Assembly: GCA_940671915.1 (NCBI GenBank) | Contig: CALNVZ010003433.1 | Coordinates: forward strand, 48,884,650 to 48,948,649 | DNA length: 64,000 nt | Direction: 5' to 3' | DNA from: Paracentrotus lividus | Taxonomy: Eukaryota > Echinodermata > Echinoidea > Camarodonta > Echinidae | Shown here: positions 37,301-44,068 of the stretch, in pieces | How positions within the stretch are numbered: position 1 is the stretch's first letter | Layout of the letters: every line of letters begins with the position of its first letter | Notes under the pieces: model-generated | Told to the model about the DNA's origin: nothing | What the model saw: the letters and a program-made list of their open reading frames with translations, nothing else | Database searches by the model: none | Made by a program: the position numbers and the translations under genes

Positions 37301-40300
37301 CCCTTTGAAGCCTTTAATGAGATTCCCTTGTGAACTTGCACTGGCTCTCCCTCAAGTTACATTATTAACTAACCTGTAATGTCTTTATCAATAGGTATTT
37401 TCTGGAAAGTGTTTTCTTCTTGATATAAGTTAAACAAGTTATCATACATACATGTACATCCTGTCCTTTGCAATTGGACACCCTACGAAGAGGCTATTCC
37501 CCTATAGAAAAAAAGATGCTTGGCAAGCCTCCAAAGAAAAAGACAGGGGATTATAGCATAAGCCATAAAAAATGCACATTCGATGTGTCTGCAAAGATCC
37601 AATACATTTTTGAGAAGAAGCCTTTAGTTCGCCATAACTTACTGGTATCCTGGCACACGATGCCATTTTCTATGCTTATATCATCTATGGCCATATCTGA
37701 GTAAACAGATCCACCCAGCTCGCCTGTGATGAAAACCTGCAAAAAAGGAAATATAAATTACAGTTACAGAAGTGCCATATATTGTTTATACCGATTGAGT
37801 CAGAAAAAACTTTACACCTAGAAAAATGTCAATAAAAAGAAAACCAATTTATAAACCCCAAATTCTTATACATATTCTCAAAGAGTAACTCCTCCAGCAT
37901 CTTTTGGTACCAAGTTTGTGTGTTATATCTTTACGCTTGGATGAACGCGACACATTGTTTGCGAACATGTCAATTTCGAATTGTGCCAGAATTGGAGTAA
38001 AATCAAAACAAAAAGCTATAAAAAGCAACTTCATCCTGATTAAAATGGCATAACTTTTAAACGAAAATGTCTTCCGCTTAATAACTTGGCAGGGGCATTG
38101 TTACACATATTGACTAGATTTTATATGAAAATGAGATCTGTAGAGTCAGGCATGAGTGAGCACATGTCAAAGACAATCACTTTTCAAAAGTATTAGGAGG
38201 CCTTTTTAGGTCTGTCAGTGGCAATTTACTCTTTGATGTGTACAAATTTGTGCATTACTTGACGAGTCAATCTAATTTCCATACAAAATGTAGTCGATAT
38301 GTGTAACAATTAACATCCCTGCCAAGTTATTAAGCGGAAGACATTTTCGTTAAAAAGTTATGCTATTTTAATCAGGATGAAGTTGCTTTTTTCTAGCTTT
38401 TGTTGTTTTGATTTTACTCCCATTCTTGCACAATTCAAAATTGACATGTTTGCAAACAATGCGTCGTGTTCATCCAAGCATAAAGACATACCACACAAAA
38501 ATGGTACTAGAAGATGCAGGAGGAGTTACTCTTTCAGAATATGTAAAATAATTTGGGGTTTATAAATTGGTTTTCTTTTTATTGACATTTTTTCTAGGTG
38601 TAAAGTTTTTTTTACTCACTCAGTATACAAATATGAACATAACAAATGCATGTGTCAATAACTCAGTATATAAGAAATAAAAGACAATCAATATCTCCAT
38701 ATTTAAATGTTATTAAGATTGATGACATGAATTATTCTCATATTCGAAATATCTCAATCATATGTCAATACAATTCAGTGTGAATCAGAGATGCCAAGTT
38801 CAAAAAAAAAAAATTGCGTGAGATCATTCACATCGTGTTTGAAAGCACTGCGCACGCGGCGTGCGTTACCATGTGCGCGCGCGCAATAGTAATTTGTACA
38901 CAAAGGAGGCGCGCGCGGACGCTACACATGTTTCACGTAGTAAGCTATCTTGCATTATAACGATCGCCTGCTTGAAAACATCGCACTCGCAGGGATTGAT
39001 GAGTGACAAAACTGCAGATATTTAGCGTTTTGAGATTCCAAAATGGTAAAAAAATCTATAATAATGCTACTTTTTCTCATTTTGCGTGAGAAATGGGGTG
39101 TTCTGCGTGAGATCGTGAGACGGACCAGAAATGTGTGATTCTCACGCAAGATGCGTGAGACTTGGTAGCTCTGGTGAATGTACATACACAAAATATCTGG
39201 TTGAAATTAGACAACTCCATATCCTATTTAAAAACAAATGAGATAAATGGTGTCTGCTGATAGTGTTTCCCATGCATGGATGCCAAAATATATTTTGCTT
39301 TTTTTTTTACATAGCGTTCACTATTTTATTAGTGTATTTGCATCATTTGCACACTTCCTAAAGCTTTCCAGTGGATAAACTTGCAGAGCATGAAATTCAA
39401 GGTGGATTTCAAACAATTGAAAAAAAACAAGAATGGCTCATCACCAAGAGTTAATGGATAGATTAACTTCCAAAACCTTATTTTTCAATTTTCTTTTATT
39501 TTTTTTATTCTTGTTGGAGATCATAATCTATGCTTACTAGCCTATTAAACCATGGACCTATAACCTCTGGGTCCATGATTTAAAATAGCCTTTCTGTGTC
39601 TTAAGTAAGTTTCACTTTACAGAATTTGGGGTAAATATATTTGAATTGATTTTTTTTTTTTGCTTCTTCATGAAAAAGATTTCTTCTTATTCTTTTGGGG
39701 GGAAAAAATTCTCAGGGGAAAATCTTAGAATAGAATTTCATACATTTAATAACCAATTTCAGCTATGTGTACCTGTGTATCACCAGAAGAGGGCTGAAGC
39801 CAAATATTTGCCTGCAGCCAAACATTGCCTTGGTTGCCGACTCTCCTCCACTTTTCATTTTCAGCTGGATTGTAGACGATTAGTTTTCCCATAGTGCTCC
39901 CAAGCATATGATACCAAAATGTCACACATGCACCGTTTGTGCCCAAGGCGGGAATGTAAGGGGACATAAGGGTCGCCCTCGCCCCCATGTCAGCATCTCC
40001 AGATTCGGTGTAAAGATAGGATCCTGGGTGAGGTTGAAAGTATACTACAAATTAATTTTCAGTTGCTAAACTTTCATCAAATATTCTGTGAACTTAATTT
40101 CAACTATCTAAATATACATTATTTTACGTCTAAAAAGATGTAAAGATACAAATAAAGATGCTATTGTAATAGCGATGACAGTGTTATGATGGAGGTGGTG
40201 ATGGAGGTAGTGTTGGAAGCTGATGGTAGCATTCTTATGTGTTGCTTTCATGGTGGTTGTGTGGGGTAGTGGCAGTGTTAGTATCGATAATTTTGGTGCA

Positions 40301-41524
40301 AGTAGTTTAGGGGAGGCTACTAGGAAAGTGGAAAGGGTGGTGTAAGGGATGGTAACAATTGCGGACAGGGGCAAGTGTTGTTTTACCAATGATTGAGGTT
40401 GAGATTTAGATAGTTCCTGTATTGGAGAGATGGTGGTAAAGGTTTGGGTTCTAGAAACATTCTTAATGATTGCCTTTTGAAATTCTTCAGCACAAAAAAT
40501 ACAAAACTAAATGTAGTATTTTCATTACTACTATTATTAGATTGGAATTATCACTATATAGTTATTGCATGAAGCTTTATGACTTGCACTCATCTGAGCA
40601 AACACAAGCATGAACAGAAATGTGAAAAGTAAAGCAAATAAATTTCAATTTCTATGCTGTGCTTTGTTTATCAGTATTCACTTTGCATATCTGTTTATTC
40701 TTGTATTGGCTCTGATGTGTGCAAGTCTTAAAGTATTAAGCCATGTCATAATTTTTCGCGATATTTATTATTTGTGGTACTTAATACCTGTTTCTTATTA
40801 TTATTGTTATTATTACTGTATTATTATTATTACCCTTAACATTGCAAAAGAGGGGAATATGTCATAAATCCACCTCCTCATAATCATTCACTCATTCCAT
40901 GTCATCACAATCATCCCAATCATACTCATCATGCTGATCACTGTCATAACCATTAGTTCAACCTTTCAACACCATCCTGATCATAATCTTCATCCAGATC
41001 TGTCTCCATCATCATCTAGCAATTCTCATCATTTTCATAACTAGCATCATTTCATAATCTGCATTACATTGAAGATCGGCATTATCACCATCACTATCCT
41101 CATCACCTGCAAACCATTCTTCTCATACTTGTTTTCATCATCACCAACGATTATTCCGTCTTCTCTGATTATTTGAATGATCACCAGTTTATACCCACAT
41201 ACCTTTAATCATCTCATCAAGCTAACCCTCTTTATCTCTAGTATTTTTTTTATCCTTCTCATTCATTGCAACCACCATCACTCATAATCCTTATCATGGT
41301 CATCATTTACCTGAGCTAGAGGTGTGGTCTGTAGGTGGACCAGTCTCAGGAGTAGGTGTCGGTCCTGATATCAAGGTCCAGGTGAAATTTCCTTCGTCCA
41401 GACCCCACCCGCATAGACCTGCCTCAAAGTCACAGTCAAACTCTGGTACGCTGCCATCACTCCTTGCAATGGCAAACAGGACAAGGAGAGGTAGAAGACA
41501 GCGAATCAATTTGAGGCACCACAT
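2103..41524 (-). CDS. Multi-MAM-domain extracellular protein, 23 exons, 3' end off the window
   Basis: This is a secreted or cell-surface protein built of MAM domains (beta-sandwich adhesion/recognition modules with four conserved cysteines). Exons in transcript order: 41311-41524, 39773-40023, 37643-37736, 35510-35659, 34292-34548, 32897-32987, 32365-32496, 31648-31796, 30299-30427, 29168-29402, 27443-27669, 18614-18752, 17963-18112, 14243-14493, 13400-13493, 12954-13088, 11705-11853, 10173-10301, 7938-8178, 5978-6204, 4729-4855, 4185-4328, 2103-2383. All introns are GT-AG and all phases agree, giving 3,996 coding bases (1,332 codons) with no stop. The start is the ATG at 41524, followed by a hydrophobic signal peptide. 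Domains: MAM1 about residues 29-185, MAM2 191-350, MAM3 354-499, MAM4 523-687, MAM5 693-852, MAM6 856-1001, MAM7 1026-1187, MAM8 from 1192. No LDLa, CUB or transmembrane segment is seen so far. Relatives include MAM/LDLa (MALRD1-like) and zonadhesin-type proteins; the exact ortholog is unknown. Exon edges were called by eye. Confidence 0.88.
2327..2588. repeat. 131-bp tandem duplication containing the exon 23 acceptor
   Basis: Positions 2327-2457 are repeated at 2458-2588 with a 131-bp offset and only a few base differences. The unit holds the first 57 coding bases of MAM exon 23, its TTTGTATTAG acceptor and part of the intron. The extra acceptor lies at 2515-2516, upstream in transcript order. 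Confidence 0.92.
2635..3173. mobile_element. TA-flanked MITE, GAAGAGCT/TTCCAAAAGG ends
   Basis: The left end TACAGTATATGAAGAGC with TTTATTCCAAAAGG is mirrored at the right by CCTTTTGGAATGGAGCTC with TTCATGTGTA. A third, inverted copy of the motif sits inside near 2846-2886. There is no coding capacity. The TA flanks suggest a Tc1/mariner-type target, but the superfamily is uncertain. Confidence 0.6.
3230..3390. mobile_element. SINE-like fragment (CCATTCACATCTTGGTGGGG type)
   Basis: CCAGGTATCCATTCACATCT followed by TGGTGGGGAGAAGTAATGG and, about 50 bases on, CAGGGATCACACCCA resembles the segments at 31940 and 55990 and the inverse of a tRNA-derived SINE head. It overlaps the start of a low-complexity stretch. 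Boundaries are approximate. Confidence 0.4.
3753..4110. mobile_element. Mariner-type MITE
   Basis: Inverted ends TACAGTGTATCCCACAAAAAG and CTTTATATGGAACACCCTGTA, bounded by TA, span about 358 bp between MAM exons 23 and 22. TACAGTG/TGTCCCA ends are typical of mariner-like non-autonomous elements. Confidence 0.65.
4729..8094 (-). CDS. MAM gene exons 19b-21: MAM7
   Basis: The rest of exon 19 (7938-8178) gives GSCTFESDFCQWKNEKYQD and ends DHTLQTSAG. Exon 20 (5978-6204, 227 bases) gives GVYAQTGISG, DTAILKSVEM, QCLEFYYYIPYEQTGEF and GSQGASWKQ. Exon 21 (4729-4855) gives ITIDSADPYMVLLNASVG and GDVCIDDIMFYSGNC. It is the counterpart of MAM4: exon 20 and exon 11 are both 227 bases and share GVY, TAILKS, F.VQL.T and QG..WKQ. 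Confidence 0.88.
5314..5759. mobile_element. MITE with GGGCCCGTATTCCATAA inverted ends
   Basis: GGGCCCGTATTCCATAA at the left and its exact inverse TTATGGAATACGGGCCC at the right delimit about 446 bp with no coding capacity. Subterminal ACTTAAGCAATTATGCTTGAG is also partly mirrored. It sits in the intron between MAM exons 21 and 20. Confidence 0.8.
6783..7115. repeat. CA-rich then GT-rich simple repeats
   Basis: A degenerate (CA)n tract at 6783-6980 is followed by a (GT)n tract at 7065-7110, so the two could pair as a hairpin. Open frames here are artefacts of the simple repeat. Confidence 0.8.
8095..13088 (-). CDS. MAM gene exons 16-19a: MAM6
   Basis: Exon 16 (12954-13088) gives SSCNFENGQCGFTRAP and ends KLLSG. 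Exon 17 (11705-11853, 149 bases) gives GHFMFIDLSNAGN and RCLRVWFYMNN. Exon 18 (10173-10301, 129 bases) gives VTQINMTGGLPGSEQ and SSEWLSFQVPVSVDGDFK. The donor of exon 18 was set at 10173 because it gives 43 codons, as in exon 9, and a good GTGAAG site, although the frame stays open into the intron. The first 28 codons of exon 19 close the domain with SISIDDFKLSDQGC. It is the counterpart of MAM3. Confidence 0.86.
8205..8400 (+). mobile_element. tRNA-derived SINE
   Basis: TGGCTCAGTGGATAGAGCG matches a tRNA A box and GGTCGTGGGTTTTAGTCCC a B box, with tRNA-like spacing, followed by a tRNA-unrelated body ending near the TTTTGTTTTGG stretch. It inserted in the intron just upstream (in transcript order) of MAM exon 19. 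The cloverleaf is degenerate and no functional tRNA is claimed. Confidence 0.75.
8401..10172. other. Intron between MAM exons 19 and 18; nothing recognised
   Basis: AT-rich sequence with homopolymers (a C-run near 9906-9921 and a (CAA)n patch near 9934-9950). I see no gene or defined repeat. Confidence 0.5.
10738..11512. mobile_element. TTAA-flanked MITE, copy A (piggyBac-type)
   Basis: TTAACCCTAATAGTCC at the left is mirrored by GGGACTATTAGGGTTTAA at the right. A subterminal GACAAGATCTCGGCC lies next to a G/C homopolymer. It has the same structure as copies B, C and D (CCCTA ends, TTAA flank, G-run, AGATCTCGG). A TTAA target with CCC-starting ends is the piggyBac hallmark. There is no transposase. 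Confidence 0.75.
12020..12105. repeat. Short hairpin-forming inverted repeat
   Basis: GGGCAAACTATCACTTCCG...CCAGC is mirrored by GCTGG-like CCAGCTCGCC and GGAAGGATAGTTTGCC, giving arms of about 30 bases round a 14-base loop. Confidence 0.55.
12397..12896. mobile_element. TTAA-flanked MITE, copy B
   Basis: TTAACCCTAACTAGACC at the left and GGCCTAGTTAGGGTTAA at the right, with the same G-run and GAGATCTCGATC subterminal block as the other copies. About 500 bp, the shortest copy. Confidence 0.75.
13400..18112 (-). CDS. MAM gene exons 13-15: MAM5
   Basis: Exon 13 (17963-18112, 150 bases) gives ENHGCDFEDDYCSWINGD and ends DHTIGDERG. Exon 14 (14243-14493, 251 bases) gives GFFLYLYGQNTGDWARL, GSCMVFWFQMFG and PLGPQWTQAQVQL. 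Exon 15 (13400-13493, 94 bases) gives VIFEGLWLLESYTG, SLALDDIIITRGQC. It is the counterpart of MAM2 in the second three-MAM block: shared strings include VIFEG, ALDDI and P.GPQW.Q. The 3.5 kb intron between exons 13 and 14 contains a GC-rich island. Confidence 0.9.
14793..14865 (-). repeat. Retroposon 3' tail: GCGCTATACAAATTC plus (TTA)n
   Basis: On the minus strand GGCGCTATACAAATTCG is followed by a (TTA)n run (14794-14818). This type of ending is common in SINE/LINE 3' tails of marine invertebrates. The body of the element would lie at higher coordinates and may include the GC-rich segment next to it. Confidence 0.5.
14940..15260 (-). other. GC-rich, CpG-rich island in a MAM intron
   Basis: Between MAM exons 14 and 13 the sequence switches from AT-rich to strongly GC- and CpG-rich. 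A minus-strand frame (15198-14899) reads MGISSFRESSPSDQREL and later DPARANGGPTVCGSTGSAD. I do not recognise the product. It could be a retroposed exon, a retroposon body (a (TTA)n tail lies at its minus-strand 3' side) or a CpG-rich internal promoter with an alternative first exon. Confidence 0.35.
15261..17962. other. Intron between MAM exons 14 and 13; no gene recognised
   Basis: There is a short direct repeat around 15690-15750 (CTCTGTAGTAGGGGATTATC, then CTCTGTTGAAGGGGATTATC), a GC-rich patch at 16605-16720 and CT-rich microsatellites at 17270-17325. I could not define an element. Confidence 0.45.
18614..29318 (-). CDS. MAM gene exons 10b-12: MAM4
   Basis: The domain begins in the same exon that closes MAM3: the rest of exon 10 (29168-29402) reads GSCDFENSYCTWQNEKNDD and ends DHTYGTEAG. 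Exon 11 (27443-27669, 227 bases) gives GVYIYLQSYYSSDANTAILK, CFSLYYFMFG and GDQGYGWKQAT. Exon 12 (18614-18752) gives FPILLPKDTFSYQILLMGK, then GGDICIDDITIEERDC. I chose the exon 12 acceptor at 18752 because it has a good pyrimidine tract, keeps phase 0 and supplies the beta-strand expected after the conserved tryptophan. The intron between exons 11 and 12 is 8.7 kb and full of mobile elements. Confidence 0.85.
18930..20240 (+). repeat. AGGTGGTATGT repeat family, copy a with flanking partial
   Basis: The junction palindrome appears here as AGGTGCTACGTACATAACG with TACATACCACC at 19192-19227. It is followed by CAAAATACATGTACACTC, GTGATGAAATGACATGCC, and ends after GTTATCGTGTCTACAAG near 20210. 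CpG-containing CGCGCATAAATCG and GTGCGCGTAATTCCTTA strings occur in every copy. A related segment at 18935-19170 recurs at 20235-20400 (ACAATTATCGGTGGTATGTA). Confidence 0.7.
21028..21931 (+). repeat. Repeat copy b; 900-bp direct repeat (left)
   Basis: It starts CAAAATACATGTACACTC and is almost identical to 24271-25171, including a shared extra segment GGCCCGTATTCTGCTACGGG to CCGTACAGCTG. Differences are a few substitutions, about 20 bases missing from this copy near 21627, and a small indel near 21680. Confidence 0.85.
22196..23510. repeat. Giant imperfect palindrome, about 580-bp arms
   Basis: The left arm, about 22196-22775, runs from TGCAGAAAAAATTGCCCAA. It is mirrored by the right arm, about 22925-23510, which ends TTGGGCAATTTTTGCTGCA. 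Matched landmarks include GGAATTCCTGTTTTGGAAGTG / CACTTCCAAAACAGGAATTCC and GATGTTTCACGCCTCAGTGG / CCACTGAGGCGTGAAACATC. The loop is about 150 bp. It is a foldback element or fused inverted pair, and its intron RNA could form a very long hairpin. Confidence 0.85.
23511..24270. other. Spacer between palindrome and repeat copy c; nothing recognised
   Basis: AT-rich sequence with no gene. It carries a partial inverted motif (ACAACTGAC ... GTCAGTTGTC, 23879-23930). Confidence 0.45.
24271..25171 (+). repeat. Repeat copy c; 900-bp direct repeat (right)
   Basis: Near-identical partner of 21028-21931, from CAAAATACATGTACACTC to CTTCCGTACAGCTG, where a LINE fragment abuts. The remaining 3' part of the same repeat type resumes at 26158 (TTAATCAATGATTATTAG) and runs to 26404. 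Confidence 0.85.
25172..26157 (+). mobile_element. 5'-truncated LINE: reverse transcriptase C-terminus and 3' UTR
   Basis: The frame entered at 25172 reads LYSTLILPHINYGVLAWG, then VQKRVIRIICYADFRAH, LPHVRTSFALNTLASTGPRF and ends LYLLSNYIVDS at 25649. This is the C-terminal region after the RT palm in non-LTR elements (PHI.YG...WG; QKR.IR.I). A 3' UTR of about 500 bases ends in a GAACTTGAACTTGAA tail, as in CR1-like and related clades. The catalytic RT and the endonuclease are absent, so this is a dead-on-arrival copy. It abuts repeat copy c. Confidence 0.8.
26403..27135. mobile_element. Tc1/mariner-type MITE with internal tandem duplication
   Basis: Ends CAGTCTGTGTAAAAAAAAAT and ATTTTATTTGACACAGACTG are inverted, each bounded by TA, and split the terminal palindrome of repeat copy c (AGGTAATATGTACATA on the left, TACGTACATACCACCT on the right). 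Inside, a 285-bp unit is repeated in tandem (26437-26721 and 26722-27006). There is no transposase. Confidence 0.8.
27917..28526. mobile_element. TTAA-flanked MITE, copy E (different ends)
   Basis: TTAACTCTTTACGTGCCGC at the left is mirrored by GTGGCACTTAAATAGTTAA at the right. About 610 bp, in the intron between MAM exons 11 and 10. It has the same target (TTAA) but a different end sequence from copies A-D. Confidence 0.65.
29319..32496 (-). CDS. MAM gene exons 7-10a: MAM3
   Basis: This domain is split differently from MAM2. Exon 7 (32365-32496) gives QCDFENGDCDFNPG and ends VSYGTGEG. Exon 8 (31648-31796, 149 bases) gives GHMMFADLAPF and GTCFQFWYFMGATD. Exon 9 (30299-30427, 129 bases) gives VYLESESPDGGERSLLWEM and DEWHVQETN. 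The first 28 codons of exon 10 give SISVDEIKLSDAPC-like closure (here GISVDEIKLSDAPC). The acceptor of exon 7 has a weak pyrimidine tract and is fixed mainly by phase and by the QCDFEN opening. Exons 8 and 9 have exactly the same lengths as exons 17 and 18 of MAM6. Confidence 0.87.
29605..29715 (-). mobile_element. tRNA-derived SINE fragment
   Basis: On the minus strand GGTTGTGGGTTCAGTCTC is a B-box-like string (plus strand GAGACTGAACCCACAACC), preceded by degraded A-box-like sequence. Boundaries are uncertain. Confidence 0.45.
30667..31400. mobile_element. TTAA-flanked MITE, copy C
   Basis: TTAACCCTAGCTAGGCCGGG at the left and CCCGGCCTAGTTAGGGTTAA at the right delimit about 730 bp, with the same G/C run and AGATCTCGGCCGG block. 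It sits in the intron between MAM exons 9 and 8. Confidence 0.78.
31935..32065. mobile_element. SINE-like fragment
   Basis: CATTCCTATCGGGTATCCATT, TTGGGTGAGGACAAGCAAT and CCCAGGATCGTAAGTGC match the segments at 3230 and 55990, including spacing, so this is a third copy of one SINE-like family. Confidence 0.45.
32897..35659 (-). CDS. MAM gene exons 4-6: MAM2
   Basis: Exon 4 (35510-35659, 150 bases) gives DPNDCDFEFDLCSWSQG and ends in the usual DHTKGDETG. Exon 5 (34292-34548, 257 bases) gives GYYIYMDGTNAG, GTCMEFWYQMYGS and PRGPQWNQVKIHF. Exon 6 (32897-32987, 91 bases) gives VIFEGEGTSYTLGDIALDDI and the closing EGICPTP. All four MAM cysteines are present. This is the first domain of the first three-MAM block; exon lengths 150/257/91 are paralleled by 150/251/94 in MAM5. 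A minisatellite abuts exon 4 on its intron side. Confidence 0.9.
33354..33786. mobile_element. MITE with TATGCCTCCGCCA ends and TTGACC repeats
   Basis: TTTATGCCTCCGCCA at the left is mirrored by TGGCGGAGGCATAAA at the right. Inside are two clusters of TGACCT/TTGACC half-sites (33431-33457 and 33571-33600), a (GGAC)n patch and a hairpin CACCACCTTCGGTGGCGG near the right end. It has no coding capacity. It lies in the intron between MAM exons 6 and 5. Confidence 0.75.
34695..35445. repeat. Minisatellite, about 83-bp unit, about nine copies
   Basis: Units carry TATTGTGTGGATGTGAGGGG, GTGAGGGTGAGGGTT and TCTTTACCCCAATCC. Starts of the landmark fall near 34745, 34829, 34909, 34992, 35097, 35175, 35258 and 35341, so the spacing is mostly 80-84 bases with one longer unit. 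The array ends about 65 bases from MAM exon 4. Confidence 0.85.
35757..36078. mobile_element. TTAA-flanked MITE, copy G
   Basis: TTAAAGACGGGGAATCTTCA at the left is mirrored by TGAAGATTCCCTGTCTTTAA at the right. About 320 bp, in the intron between MAM exons 4 and 3. Confidence 0.72.
36222..37112. mobile_element. Mariner-type foldback MITE, full-length palindrome
   Basis: TACAGTGTGTCCCACAAAAA at the left is mirrored by TTTTTGTGGGACACACTGTA at the right, bounded by TA. The mirror extends inward for about 350 bases per arm (GGAAACCTCTCCATCCAAG on the left, its inverse CTTGGATGGAGAGGTTTCC on the right). There is no transposase. Confidence 0.85.
37643..41524 (-). CDS. MAM gene exons 1-3: signal peptide and MAM1
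   Basis: Exon 1 (41311-41524) starts MWCLKLIRCLLPLLVLFAIA, a clear signal peptide, then the MAM opening FDCDFEAGLCGW with the first two cysteines. Exon 2 (39773-40023) holds the core: GSYLYTESG, the third cysteine in GACVTFWYHML, and GNQGNVWLQA. Exon 3 (37643-37736) closes with SDMAIDDISIENGIVC, the GDIALDDI-type strand and fourth cysteine. Phases run 1, 0, 1 across the exon ends. The exon 2/3 split (251 and 94 bases) matches MAM5 exactly, so MAM1 belongs to the same 'A' domain type as MAM2, MAM5 and MAM8. Confidence 0.9.
37789..38625. mobile_element. Foldback MITE with mirrored ORFs
   Basis: TACCGATTGAGTCAG with AAAAAACTTTACACC at the left is mirrored at the right by GGTGTAAAG and CTCACTCAGTA, TA-bounded, with arms of about 345 bases. 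Each arm carries an open frame starting MKLLF and containing FDFTPILAQF and DMFANN (minus strand 38034-37849, plus strand 38377-38565). It lies in the intron between MAM exons 3 and 2. Confidence 0.82.
38786..39173. mobile_element. MITE with CAGAG...CTCTG ends
   Basis: CAGAGATGCCAAGTTC at the left is mirrored by GACTTGGTAGCTCTG at the right. GTGAAT flanks both sides (38780-38785 and 39174-39179) as a likely target-site duplication. It also contains GCGTGAGA motifs. The ends resemble hAT-like non-autonomous elements; the superfamily is not certain. Confidence 0.65.
40865..41300. repeat. Degenerate CAT/TCA-rich low-complexity tract
   Basis: Long run of ATCATC, TCATCACAATCATCCC and similar words in intron 1 of the MAM gene. 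Open frames here are not meaningful. Confidence 0.7.
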
Positions 41525-42447
41525 AATGGCACCAAGGAGTCTGGATTGAATTGTTTAAGTTCTAACCCACTGGGCTCTGTCCTCTGTCAAAAACTACAGC
41601 GTTAAAAACTGAGTATGGCTTTGTTTTTGGCAAAACCTCCACCAGGATAAGCTTAATTCTGATTTTTAGCTCTTTAAGAAGGCAGCATATTTTCAATAGA
41701 TTCCAGAAACTACTTTTCTTGAGCCTACAATGTCTGAAAACACTGCAATTCAATCTCCCCTTTTTCAAAAATAAAAAGATCACAGTATTGAAGTCTTCAA
41801 AAACACGAACTCATGGTAAAGTATAACATCAAACACTAAAAAGAAGTCATCTAGAGCCCCGATCTTCACCAAACGCTCATTCTTTCAAGAAGAAGTATCA
41901 CATGCATCAAGATGGCTGCCTTGATAGACCTCTATATCCTTTAGATGAATTGTAAAAAATAACCCCAAAAGACAAGTCACACAGCCTCACCAACTCATAA
42001 ATTGGCAATAATTTGGTCATTTTGGCCTATGTAATTTCTAGTTTGATCTGGAGTTAGTTTTACCAGTGTGTCTGGGTTATCATCAATGGTATTGCAAGGT
42101 ACATCTTTGCACAAACAGGCGTTAAGCCCCAGTCGTATTGACAGGATAGGAACATACTCGGCAACAAACCAATTCTAAAATTATATTAACCCATATGGAC
42201 AAGATACACAAAGGTTTGGAGTTGTTCAATATATTTAATGGGTCTACTTGACACTTGTGATGATTATGCAAAATGAATTTGGAAGAGATAATGAGGTAGG
42301 CCAATGAGGTTGAAGAGCATGCTCTCCACACACCTGATTGCAGGTTTTATTTGAGTTATGATTATTAAATGATAATTGATCAAGAGCTGGCTTACAGATA
42401 CATATACATCAAAGAATATAATTGCTTAGTATGATGGTGGAGTACTA
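41525..42447. other. 5' flank of the MAM gene
   Basis: Upstream of the MAM start codon I see no convincing core promoter motif and no gene. Confidence 0.4.
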
Positions 42448-42906
42448 TTAAAGGGATGCAGTAACATTGAATGATATTCAAATCAATTTTATTCGATTTA
42501 GCTTATTTTGCCAACATAATTACGAACACTTAGGTCAGTCTGGTATCTCTTCAAATTTGCAAGCTAATTGCTTGCTTTACCTTCGAGATATCAATGATTT
42601 CATACTAAAATTTTAAAAACCAACATCGGATGGTTTATAAAACCATGTGCTTTTCCGCATAGCACAACACACACCCATTTCCTGTTGTATAGTCCCCCGT
42701 CCTTAATAGCGGCCTGATGATCTAGCAGCAGAGGGTACTGGTGTTCAGCTGTATGCTTGGCATTGTTTGTTACACTGTTTTAAGGTAGTAAATGACTTCC
42801 ATTTGATCTGAAACTTTCAGTAGTTTGTTTTTACTGTTGGAACAATATAATTTTATCAATCTTGATCGAATTGTTCTTGTTTTTGAAAGTTACTAAATCC
42901 CTTTAA
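42448..42906. mobile_element. TTAA-flanked MITE, copy F
   Basis: TTAAAGGGATGCAGTAACAT at the left is mirrored by GTTACTAAATCCCTTTAA at the right, bounded by TTAA. About 459 bp, intergenic. Confidence 0.7.
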
Positions 42907-44068
42907 CAAGGTTCATCTTTTGACATTTAATAATGTATCCTTGTATTCCTTAAATTTGTTTGTGGTATTGGAGTCAGTTCATTGAACAGTGATCTTCTGT
43001 AAACATACCCCTGATGAACTTTACTAATATAACCCAGCATATCCAGGACAAACAATTGATAATGCAAAATGGAAATTAAAATAAAAAAAGATACAGATCA
43101 TTAATAGTTTCATGAACATAACTTTCAGAATTTAATGAATATTTGCTGTTCTAACGGAACCTGTTCATCGTATGCCCAATTATAGTACAATATTTGTACA
43201 TAATGTGCTTGTGTTTTGTAATTGAAATAATGGAAGAGGTGATCAATAATAATGATGTGCAGTGACATTGTTTGTTTCATGTTGTTCAACCTGTTACTGA
43301 TCTGTCTGAATTCTTTGACTGTTTCATTTCAAGGCAACTCAAATAGTCCACCGAATTCATGTTAATCTCACTGTATATATTTCCTAAATCATCGTATATA
43401 CTAAGTATGAGTAAAGTATTATAAAGATTGAAATCACATAAATCTTTCAAGTTACATAAATGTTGGATTTCCCCATTCTCCAAATTTGGAGCTTGAAGCT
43501 TCACTACTTACACACATTATGTTTGAACACCAGCATTGTCTAAAGAGACTAAACTTTACTGTTGTGACTACTTTTGAGTAATTATGGTCCAAGACTTTTG
43601 GTAATTAGCACAATATCAAAGTTCAAAATTCATAATGAAGCCTGTCTGTAAGATAATATATCTAAGTGTAAACTTATTTAGTATAATTATCTTTCTATTT
43701 GTTTACACAAATTCTAGATTTTGAACCAACAGTGATTTATACATATTTGTAATGGCAAAGTCCCAAAACGTAATGTGTTCTGTTTACACCCAGCAAGGGG
43801 CTTCTTTAATTAATCTGTTAACTACCGATTTCTATATTTCCCATAGAATTAATACAAAGGCCACCCAGTTCTAAGAGACAATGGGTCAAGACCATTGTAA
43901 CCACAAGTCTTGTACTTTGACTTTATTTCATAATCTTACTATCTTCCCATGATAATGACCAGATTTTAAATGTAACTATTATTTTTATTATTATTTAATT
44001 TGAATATTTGAAAAATTATCATGCACGGTATATAAAAATACTACATGACTATTATAAAATAAAATCCT
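42907..44068. other. Intergenic; nothing recognised
   Basis: AT-rich sequence between the two genes without a supported gene or repeat. Confidence 0.45.
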
